A DNA stretch of 6,656 nt from positions 1-6,656 of the forward strand of contig WAQA01000017.1 in the NCBI GenBank assembly GCA_015520475.1, read 5' to 3'. This document shows, piece by piece, positions 1 to 4,806 of the stretch. Source of the DNA: Candidatus Bathyarchaeota archaeon (GTDB taxonomy: Archaea > Thermoproteota > Bathyarchaeia > Bathyarchaeales > WAQA01). The translations under genes were made by a program, and so were the position numbers. Under the pieces are notes generated by a model. That model saw only the letters and a program-made list of their open reading frames with translations, was not told where the DNA came from and made no database searches. How positions within the stretch are numbered: the stretch's first letter is position 1; each line of letters opens with the position of its first letter.

Positions 1-58
1 GTCTATGGCTGTGCAGAGATGGTTGGATGCTTGAATTGATGTGAATTATGGCGGATCA

Positions 59-997
59 TTATAACTTTCTTGGGAATAATGTTGTTTCTTTTATGTCTTT
101 TAGGCCGCAGATCCACATTAGAAGTCTTTCTATGCCGACTGCGAATCCTGAGTGTGGTGGGTGGATTATCTTCTTTAGGTTTAGTTGCCATTGGTAATCT
201 TTTCCTTGGATGTCTTCTTCTTTCATCTTTCTTATGATCTCTTTTGGGTTATCTATCATTTCTCCGCCGCTTGCTATCTCTCCGTATCCTTGGGATGCTA
301 TTAAATCTGTTGTTAGGGATAATCCTCTCTTTTTCGGATGGGATTTGAAGAATAGTGTTTCCGGATTCACTGGGAAGTATTTTATGAAGAATGGCTCGTT
401 GAATCTTTTTGAGAGTATCCTTTCATGTTCTGGTTCTATAATGTCTCCCCAGAATATCTCTACTCCATCAAGTTGGAGTATCTCGATGGCTTCGTCATAT
501 GTTATCTTCTGGAATGGCGCCTTAATATTTGATATGTCTCTTTCTAGCACTTTTAGATCTTCTCTTGCTTCTTCATCTAGGTGGTGGCATATATGTATTG
601 TCAAGTCTTCTATGGCTTGGATCATCTCTTCTAGGTTGCATCTTGGTATGAGACATTCGATTCGCCAGTGCTCTAGGAGGTGCCGTTTAGAATTCTTTCC
701 TTCAACTCTGAATGCTGGTGTTATTGTGAATACTCTTCCTAGACATGCCATGTATGCTTCGGTGTATGGGTATGCTCCTGCTGAGAGGGATGCCTCCCAG
801 ATTGGATGGTGAACGGTTAAGAATTTATGTCCCGCCTCATCGATTTTTGGAACCAATATTGGCGTCTGAATCTCCGTGTATCCGTTCCTTTTAAACCATT
901 CTCTTGCTCCCTCAAGAATCCTTGATCTTACTCTGAGTATTGCTTTGACTCTTCGGCTTCTCAATTGTCTAATGTGAATTCTATCCATCTTCCTCAC
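59..997 (-). CDS. AsnRS-like class II synthetase catalytic domain; probable archaeal asparagine synthetase (AS-AR type)
   Basis: This 312-aa protein is a class II aminoacyl-tRNA synthetase catalytic core. Motif 1 lies around residues 34-50 (GYTEIQTPIL). Motif 2 is at 95-114 (FRVEG, then RHLLEHWRIE), with the RH typical of the Asp/Asn subclass. The AsnRS-like segment GYGEIASGGE is at 237-246 and motif 3 (GIERL) at 288-292. A real AsnRS is about 430 aa and begins with an OB-fold anticodon-binding domain; that domain is absent here, because the core starts almost at once. Known archaeal proteins of this shape (about 300 aa, studied in Pyrococcus abyssi) make free asparagine from aspartate through an aspartyl-adenylate, in the cytoplasm. 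That role is inferred here from the architecture. The start is GTG at 997 or ATG at 988; the codons between them contain GAGG. The C-terminus stops right after LFPR, slightly short of the family's usual tail. The alternative is a tRNA-synthetase paralog of unknown substrate. Confidence 0.85.
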   Translation of the reverse strand: MRKMDRIHIRQLRSRRVKAILRVRSRILEGAREWFKRNGYTEIQTPILVPKIDEAGHKFLTVHHPIWEASLSAGAYPYTEAYMACLGRVFTITPAFRVEGKNSKRHLLEHWRIECLIPRCNLEEMIQAIEDLTIHICHHLDEEAREDLKVLERDISNIKAPFQKITYDEAIEILQLDGVEIFWGDIIEPEHERILSKRFNEPFFIKYFPVNPETLFFKSHPKKRGLSLTTDLIASQGYGEIASGGEMIDNPKEIIRKMKEEDIQGKDYQWQLNLKKIIHPPHSGFAVGIERLLMWICGLKDIKETTLFPRKL

Positions 998-1033
998 TTG
1001 AGGATGCGCCGTTAACGTTTCTGGTAGGAGATC

Positions 1034-1043
1034 AAAATATATG
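1034..1043 (-). promoter_or_regulatory. Putative TATA box for the AsnRS-like gene
   Basis: On the minus strand the sequence reads CATATATTTT, centred about 42 bp upstream of the GTG at 997. Archaeal transcription usually starts about 25 bp downstream of the box. That would put the start near 1013 and give a leader of roughly 16-25 nt. The call rests on base composition and spacing only. Confidence 0.35.
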
Positions 1044-1146
1044 TTTATTCCTCTTTATGATTATTAGAAGATGTTTTACGTCTTGTTGGGAATAATTCTA
1101 CCTGAAGATTATATATAGGGGTATAATGTAATGTGTAATATATGTT

Positions 1147-1157
1147 AAATATATAAG
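1147..1157 (+). promoter_or_regulatory. Putative TATA box for the wHTH-ATPase operon
   Basis: AAATATATAAG is centred about 33 bp upstream of the ATG at 1185. Transcription starting about 25 bp downstream of the box would begin near 1178, leaving a leader of about 7 nt. This explains why the GGAG at 1180-1183, only 1 nt from the ATG, need not act as a Shine-Dalgarno site. A second, similar AT-rich box (ATTATATATAGGGG) lies at about 1109-1120 and could be an alternative promoter or an operator. Confidence 0.4.
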
Positions 1158-1184
1158 GGTTTCGTGGGATAGTGTTAAAGGAGA

Positions 1185-1550
1185 ATGAATTTAAGGATTG
1201 ATGAGAATCAGGTGGCCTTCTCCATCGTAAGTGAATTGAAAAGTATAAATGAGAAGCTCGATAGAATAATAGATGTTCTTGAGCGGTTATCAGGCTCCTA
1301 TACGTTGATGGAGCGTAGAAACCTTAAGTTCGGAAGAGTGTTGGACGTGTTGACCCTGCTGTCGCTACCTGATAATCTTAGGAAGACTGCTATGGCGATG
1401 TGTAAATTGAATGAGGCTACGGCTGATCAGATAGCTGAGGAGACAGGTAGGAAGAGGGCTGTTGAGAGCTCTCTCTTAAACCAGCTTGCTAGGATGGGAT
1501 ACTTGAGGAAGAAGAGGGTGGGAAGAAAAGTATACTTCTATCTTAAGTAG
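1185..1550 (+). CDS. Winged-helix DNA-binding protein with N-terminal coiled-coil-like segment
   Basis: This 121-aa protein is probably a DNA-binding regulator or adaptor. Residues 13-36 (including NEKLDRIIDVLERL) have the heptad-like spacing of a short coiled coil, suggesting a dimer. Residues 50-121 look like a winged helix: helices around 50-60 and 64-75, then a helix-turn-helix at 77-104 (ATADQIAEETGRKRAVESSLLNQLARMGYL, shown here by its ends), and a basic wing at 107-120 (RKKRVGRKVYFYL). The pattern resembles ArsR/MarR-like archaeal wHTH proteins. No metal-binding cysteine pair is seen; C72 is the only cysteine. The start at 1185 is the first in-frame start after a stop at 1176-1178. The gene is followed 14 bp later by a ParA/MinD-type ATPase on the same strand, so the two are almost certainly co-transcribed. 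That arrangement suggests the wHTH protein is the DNA-binding partner of the ATPase or regulates their shared promoter. The exact family is not recognised. Confidence 0.8.
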   Translation: MNLRIDENQVAFSIVSELKSINEKLDRIIDVLERLSGSYTLMERRNLKFGRVLDVLTLLSLPDNLRKTAMAMCKLNEATADQIAEETGRKRAVESSLLNQLARMGYLRKKRVGRKVYFYLK

Positions 1551-1560
1551 GAGGGGGAGG
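1550..1560 (+). promoter_or_regulatory. Purine-rich Shine-Dalgarno region before the ATPase gene
   Basis: GGAGGGGGAGG starts at the last base of the wHTH stop codon and ends 4 nt before the ATG at 1565. It provides two overlapping GGAGG-type sites, at spacings of about 4 and 10 nt. It supports the chosen start and efficient internal translation of a two-gene transcript, in contrast to the probably leaderless first gene. Confidence 0.6.
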
Positions 1561-1564
1561 GAGA

Positions 1565-2353
1565 ATGAAGGTGAAGCGTGAGAAAGTTATATCGATAAAT
1601 TCTTTGAGGGGTGGAACTGGGAAGAGCCTGATAGCTATTAACTTAGCTTTTCTCTTCGCTAAGAAGGGTCTGAATGTTTCTATATTGGATCTAGATTTTA
1701 GGGCTCCAACCCTCTACACCCTCTTTGAAGGTGAACTGCAAGAGTATACAACCAATGACTTTCTGAACAATAAGTGTTCAATAGAAGATGTTCTGGTGGA
1801 TGTTAGCGGTAAATATAAGTTGAAAGGTAGACTCTTTGTTGGGTTGGCTGATCCATCCTTGGAAGCCATCCATGATATGATAAATAAGGATAGTAAATGG
1901 GAGATGCGGGCGTTACAGAGGCTTCTCTCTCTGAAATCAACTATTAGGAGTCTCGGCTTAGATTATATTATATATGATACTAGCCCTGGAATTCTCTATT
2001 CATCGATAAATGCAGCTGCAAGTTCAGATATTCCAATTCTAGTTTCAACTGTTGATAATGCTGATATTGCCGGGACACGTAGGATGATTAAGGAGATATA
2101 TAGTGCGCTGGAAAAGAAGGTCTTCGTTCTGCTTAATAAATTCGTCTCTAGGGAGCCGTTATCTGAGAGCGGATGGAACGTTATCATCCGTAGATTCGAA
2201 AATACGCTTAAGAGTCGGGTGATAGGGATAATACCTTGCTTCTGCGATGTCCTGGAGGTTGGTTATCAATATATATTTGCTTTGAACCGTCCTGAACATC
2301 CATTCGTTAAGAACCTGGAGGCTGTGGCTGAAAGGATCAACAGTATTAAATGA
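1565..2353 (+). CDS. ParA/MinD-family (SIMIBI) ATPase with variant P-loop
   Basis: This 262-aa protein is a stand-alone ATPase of the ParA/MinD group. The P-loop is at residues 14-21 (LRGGTGKS). The family normally has KGGxGK[ST]; the signature lysine that reaches across the dimer to ATP is arginine (R15) here, while the P-loop lysine K20 is kept. The second conserved stretch, LDLDFRAPTL, is at 41-50 (D44 in the A' position). The switch II/Walker B region is DTSPG at 138-142, and LLNKF at 189-193 supplies the N-K base-recognition motif. The length suits a single-domain ParA or MinD. The C-terminal helix (about 247-262, VKNLEAVAERINSIK) is mildly amphipathic, but a membrane-targeting role is not clear. 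ParA/MinD proteins form ATP-dependent dimers on DNA or membrane and position cargo; the cargo here is unknown. The gene is paired with the upstream wHTH gene. Its stop overlaps the convergent ROK gene by 8 bp. Confidence 0.9.
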   Translation: MKVKREKVISINSLRGGTGKSLIAINLAFLFAKKGLNVSILDLDFRAPTLYTLFEGELQEYTTNDFLNNKCSIEDVLVDVSGKYKLKGRLFVGLADPSLEAIHDMINKDSKWEMRALQRLLSLKSTIRSLGLDYIIYDTSPGILYSSINAAASSDIPILVSTVDNADIAGTRRMIKEIYSALEKKVFVLLNKFVSREPLSESGWNVIIRRFENTLKSRVIGIIPCFCDVLEVGYQYIFALNRPEHPFVKNLEAVAERINSIK

Positions 2354-3326
2354 GATTATTAACGTCACTATTATTGAATACCATTGCTAAGGCTCCGTAG
2401 AGAACTATGTCCTCGCCTAACGGTGTAACAATTATTCTTGGAACCCTATTTCTTGAATACTCCTGAATATATCTTCTTATAGGTTCAATGATTAAATCCT
2501 TATTATTTAAAGTGACGGATCCACCTACAGTTATTAATGATGGGTCGTAAGCGTCATTTACACATGCAAATCCAGCGGCGTTCATCCTCCCTATCCTATC
2601 AACAATCTCTAATGATAGTCTATCCCCCTTCTTTGCTGCTTCATATACGTCTCTAGCTGTGATCCTTCCATCCTTCTTTGAGAGTAGGCTCTTCTTAACC
2701 TCCTCTTTCTCCTTCTCTTCTAAGATAATGTTCACATAGTTGGGTATGTGCTTTCCTGAACAGTAAGCCTCCCAATGTCCTCTACCTCCACATCCACATA
2801 TCAGTCGACCGTTAAAGTCTATTGTGAAATGTCCAATCTCAGCAGCGTTTCCATCCTTCCCGATTAATAAGTGATCATCAACATATATGCCTCCCCCAAT
2901 ACCTGTGCTTATGGTGATGTACGCTAGATTGCTCTCTCCTCTCCCTGCACCATAGAATCTCTCTCCCATCGCAGCTGCTGAGCAGTCGTTTAAGAGGATT
3001 GTTCTAACGCCTAACTCGCTTTCCAACGGTTCAACTAAGGGGATGAAGTCGTATGGTATATTGGTAGGTTTCATAAGTCCTCCTCTGCGGATGTCCAGTG
3101 GACCGGTTGAGCCTATCCCTATCCCTTCAATATCCGAGATTCTGAATCTTCTCCTCTCCAGCATAGAGCGTATCATCCTTATTATCTGTCTGCTTACTCC
3201 GAGGGGTCCCCTATCAACCTCTGTTCTTTCAGTTGCCCTTGCAATTATATCTCCCCTTTCATCCCCAAGTATAACTCTAATGTTGGTTCCTCCAATATCG
3301 ACTCCGAAGGCCATTCTCCTTGGCAT
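2346..3326 (-). CDS. ROK-family ATP-dependent sugar kinase (glucokinase/hexokinase-like)
   Basis: This 326-aa cytoplasmic kinase probably phosphorylates glucose or a related hexose at C6 using ATP. The phosphate-binding motif DIGGTN is at residues 10-15. The catalytic aspartate is D114 in LLND. The second nucleotide-binding loop is STGIGGG at 140-146. The ROK sugar/zinc region runs EIGH (163-166), then CGCGGRGHWEAYCSG (177-191). H166, C177 and C179 match known zinc ligands, and the usual third cysteine is H184. The GHWEA form is the one expected in archaeal ATP-glucokinases, so this is not a broken site. Length is normal for the family. The ATG at 3326 fits a TATA-like box 37 bp upstream; M5 (ATG at 3314), directly preceded by AGGAG, is an alternative start. 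The substrate cannot be told from sequence: N-acetylated sugars, mannose or broad hexose use remain possible. No sugar operon surrounds it. Confidence 0.9.
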   Translation of the reverse strand: MPRRMAFGVDIGGTNIRVILGDERGDIIARATERTEVDRGPLGVSRQIIRMIRSMLERRRFRISDIEGIGIGSTGPLDIRRGGLMKPTNIPYDFIPLVEPLESELGVRTILLNDCSAAAMGERFYGAGRGESNLAYITISTGIGGGIYVDDHLLIGKDGNAAEIGHFTIDFNGRLICGCGGRGHWEAYCSGKHIPNYVNIILEEKEKEEVKKSLLSKKDGRITARDVYEAAKKGDRLSLEIVDRIGRMNAAGFACVNDAYDPSLITVGGSVTLNNKDLIIEPIRRYIQEYSRNRVPRIIVTPLGEDIVLYGALAMVFNNSDVNNLI

Positions 3327-3471
3327 GGTGTATCGAGAAAGATCTCTTCGCTGTTCCTCTTTAAATGGTTAACCGTTACTCTACCGTACTTCAGAGGAAT
3401 CAATAAGTCGGGTTCTGATAACTCTTCGGGAGATAGTGGATAAATCTGCAAGGAGGTATTTTTATACTTGA
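3327..3471. other. ROK upstream region with no convincing gene
   Basis: This stretch contains the ROK promoter candidate and a second, stronger TATA-like string on the minus strand (AAGTATAAAAATAC, about 3456-3469). A minus-strand reading frame begins at 3487 (MSISDIKYKN) and runs through this stretch into the ROK gene in another frame. I recognise no family in it and do not call it a gene. In the plus frame used by the downstream TnpB remnant, 3391-3468 reads SEESISRVLITLREIVDKSARR. This faintly resembles the segment before the TnpB tryptophan/YKA region, so the fossil may extend this far left. Confidence 0.4.
3360..3366 (-). promoter_or_regulatory. Putative TATA box for the ROK kinase gene
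   Basis: ATTTAAA on the minus strand is centred about 37 bp upstream of the ATG at 3326, giving a predicted leader of about 10 nt. The palindrome GGTTAACC (3367-3374) abuts it on the upstream side, where BRE or a regulator could bind. The evidence is spacing and composition only. Confidence 0.35.
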
Positions 3472-3730
3472 TATCTGAGATGGACAAGACACTTCATTAT
3501 CGGAGGATGTTTGGTTGAGATTATAAAGTTTAAATCTGAAAAGGCTGTAGGCACATCCTTACCCTGTCCCTAGATGTGGGTCTAAGCTTAGAGAATACCT
3601 GAACAGACAGAATGAATGTTCAAATTGTGGGTATCGTGAGACAGAGATATAACGCCTGTTTAAACCTGCTTAGAGCCTCAGATGTGAGGATTCGGCTCGC
3701 CCTTGAACGTTCCTCAATTGTGGCCGTGAA

Positions 3731-3769
3731 CCCAGCCCTAACAAGCCAAGGCGATGGGGAAAAGCTGGG
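3731..3769 (+). repeat. Inverted repeat CCCAGC...GCTGGG in the TnpB tail
   Basis: CCCAGC at 3731-3736 can pair perfectly with GCTGGG at 3764-3769 around a 27-nt loop. TnpB elements encode their guide (omega) RNA over the gene's 3' end and right end, so a stem here could be a relic of that RNA. A 6-bp stem can also arise by chance. Confidence 0.35.
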
Positions 3770-3788
3770 CAAGCAAAGGAAGGGGGAA

Positions 3789-3815
3789 GGTAACTCATCT
3801 CCCGAAGAGTTAACC
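3789..3815 (+). repeat. Imperfect hairpin near the right end of the TnpB relic
   Basis: GGTAACTC (3789-3796) pairs with GAGTTAACC (3807-3815) with one bulged base and a 10-nt loop. IS200/IS605 ends carry subterminal hairpins, and the omega RNA ends near them, so position and form fit a relic right end. It could also be a folded element upstream of the DUF211 promoter. Confidence 0.4.
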
Positions 3816-3830
3816 AGAACTATAAGTCAT

Positions 3831-3841
3831 AAAATTTATTA
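3831..3841 (+). promoter_or_regulatory. Putative TATA box for the DUF211/VIT1-like genes
   Basis: AAAATTTATTA is centred about 49 bp upstream of the GTG at 3885, predicting a leader of roughly 23 nt. That leader would contain GGAGG at 3869-3873 (spacer 11 nt). The box overlaps the stop of the TnpB relic, so the insertion may have supplied or moved this promoter. Confidence 0.35.
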
Positions 3842-3884
3842 ATTCCTTTCTAACTAAACTATAGCGGTGGAGGATCTCTAGAAG

Positions 3885-4157
3885 GTGCAACATGGCGTAA
3901 GGCGAATAGTTCTAGATGTTCTGAAGCTACGTGATCCGCCTTTACATGAGTTCGCTGCTAGATTAAGCATGTTGAAGGGTGTTGATGGCGTAAATGTCTC
4001 TCTAGTCGAGATGGATCAGAACACTGAAAGCGTTAAGATAGCCATAGAAGGAGAGAACATAGACATAAACAATATACAGGAGATGCTTAAGGACTGCGGG
4101 GCTGTTCTACACAGCGTGGATGAGGTTGTTGTTGGGAAGAAGCTGGTGGCGATTTAG
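3885..4157 (+). CDS. DUF211 family protein
   Basis: This 90-aa protein matches the small, almost exclusively archaeal DUF211 family along its whole length. The conserved features visible are an N-terminal RRIVLDVLKLRDPPLHEFA, then GVDGVNVSLVEMDQNTESVKI, IEGENIDINNIQEML and a C-terminal HSVDEVVVGKKLV. Known structures in the family show a ferredoxin-like fold that forms oligomers, with reports of bound divalent metal; the cellular role is not established. It is acidic in the middle (E48, D50, E54 and neighbours), consistent with cation binding. The start is a GTG. This is the only start that keeps the family's N-terminus, because the ATG at 3892 is out of frame. GGAGG lies 11 nt upstream. A VIT1/CCC1-like membrane protein follows 47 bp later on the same strand, so a role in metal sensing or handling is a reasonable inference but unproven. 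Confidence 0.85.
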   Translation: MQHGVRRIVLDVLKLRDPPLHEFAARLSMLKGVDGVNVSLVEMDQNTESVKIAIEGENIDINNIQEMLKDCGAVLHSVDEVVVGKKLVAI

Positions 4158-4164
4158 AAGAATG

Positions 4165-4175
4165 GATAAAATTAT
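4165..4175 (+). promoter_or_regulatory. Possible separate promoter for the VIT1-like gene
   Basis: GATAAAATTAT is centred about 35 bp upstream of the ATG at 4205, giving a nearly leaderless transcript. No Shine-Dalgarno site precedes that ATG, which favours an own promoter over simple read-through from DUF211. GCGC-TTGACAG-GCGC at 4177-4191 could form a 4-bp hairpin, too short to interpret. Confidence 0.25.
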
Positions 4176-4204
4176 GGCGCTTGACAGGCGCAGGCTAACC
4201 TCAT

Positions 4205-4804
4205 ATGGCTAAGTACTTAAAAGATTTCTTGAGTAAGGTTAGGCTTTACGTCCAGATTACACGTGTAGATGAAATAGCTAGAAGATACTTTGTAATGAAC
4301 GGTTTTGACGGTTCGATGACGACGCTTGGCGTAATATTGGGTTCATGGATACTTGGCAATAGTGATCCAAGATTGGTTGTCATGACGGGGTTAGGCGCCT
4401 GTTTTGCGATGGGTGTTTCAGGCTTCTTCGGATCCTACATGGCTGAGAGGGCTGAGAGTAGGAGACGATTGAAGATGCTTGAGGAGTCACTGCTAAGCAA
4501 CCTGAATGATTCATTGTATGCGGATGCATCTCGCTTTGCCTCTCTCTTTGCAGCGCTCATCAATGGTTTATCATCGATCCTAACGGCTATCATATCGCTT
4601 ATCCCATTCCTTCTTGTAATATTGAATCTGCTGATTATCTGGGATGCCTATCTTATCTCCTTCGCTGTAACCTTCGCTGTACTCTTCCTTTTAGGGACGT
4701 ATCTAGGCCGGATAGCCGAAGAGAACGTTCTGGTTTATGGTGTGGAGATGCTGGCTGCTGGCGCAGTGATATCTATAATAATCTTCCTGTTAGGCGCTAT
4801 CTAA
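4205..4804 (+). CDS. VIT1/CCC1-like integral membrane protein, probable divalent metal transporter
   Basis: This 199-aa protein has about five membrane helices, at roughly residues 36-52, 56-78, 113-140, 148-168 and 177-198. It resembles the archaeal branch of the VIT1/CCC1 family. Key signs are FDGSMTTLGVILG at 34-46 at the start of helix 1 and FAMGVSGFFGSYMAERAES at 67-85, running from helix 2 into a charged cytosolic helix (79-110). D35 and M69 sit where VIT1 has the conserved aspartate and methionine that line the ion path. VIT1/CCC1 proteins move Fe2+ or Mn2+ out of the cytosol, across the cell membrane in prokaryotes. Transport is inferred here, as this archaeal branch is poorly studied. 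The glutamate-rich metal-binding bundle of ferritin-like VIT members is not evident in the short loop. An in-frame stop at 4196-4198 rules out a longer start. The gene follows DUF211 and ends 2 bp before the convergent aIF5B stop. Confidence 0.85.
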   Translation: MAKYLKDFLSKVRLYVQITRVDEIARRYFVMNGFDGSMTTLGVILGSWILGNSDPRLVVMTGLGACFAMGVSGFFGSYMAERAESRRRLKMLEESLLSNLNDSLYADASRFASLFAALINGLSSILTAIISLIPFLLVILNLLIIWDAYLISFAVTFAVLFLLGTYLGRIAEENVLVYGVEMLAAGAVISIIIFLLGAI

Positions 4805-4806
4805 GC

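Larger units (their letters stand above)
3472..3842 (+). pseudogene. Decayed C-terminal fragment of an IS200/IS605-family TnpB (OrfB) transposon protein
   Basis: Read across frames, this stretch gives the end of TnpB, an RNA-guided RuvC-type nuclease carried by IS200/IS605 and IS1341-like elements. Frame 1 (3472-3570) reads YLRWTRH, LVEIIKFKSEKA and GTSLPCP, matching the family pattern W..., IEYKA..., TS..CP. The usual VxYVxPR stretch is missing, so there is a deletion of about 6-8 codons near 3546. An extra C in the CCC run near 3568-3570 shifts the frame; RCGSKLREYLNRQNECSNCGYRE then follows to about 3639, completing a four-cysteine zinc ribbon. A second +1 shift near 3640 leads into RYNACLNLLRASDV and a divergent tail that ends at the stop 3840-3842. 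The RuvC-III DRD aspartate is replaced. No start, no RuvC-I or -II region and no TnpA are present, so it is non-functional as a nuclease. It lies between the ROK and DUF211 genes. Confidence 0.75.

Noticed and set aside
1..58. Short open ends at the left edge on both strands
   Set aside because: Each gives fewer than about 20 residues with no recognisable pattern; neither supports a gene.
210..812. Open frame of 200 codons on the plus strand
   Set aside because: It is antisense to the AsnRS-like gene, whose motifs are clear. The translation is low-complexity Ser/Leu-rich with no recognisable domain.
70..1097. TTGGGAATAAT occurring near 70 and again near 1086, flanking the AsnRS-like gene
   Set aside because: An 11-bp match in AT-rich DNA, with one copy inside the coding end; no other sign of a mobile unit.
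3043..3372. Plus-strand open frame of 109 codons
   Set aside because: It is antisense to the ROK N-terminus (DIGGT motif region) and has no family features.
3367..3374. GGTTAACC palindrome as the left end of the TnpB element
   Set aside because: An 8-bp palindrome is common by chance. It shares only GTTAACC with the right-end hairpin, and no target-site pattern was found.
4162..4212. Sixteen-codon reading frame overlapping the VIT1-like start, possible translational coupling
   Set aside because: It is too short to support, has no ribosome site of its own, and the segment is better explained as promoter and leader.
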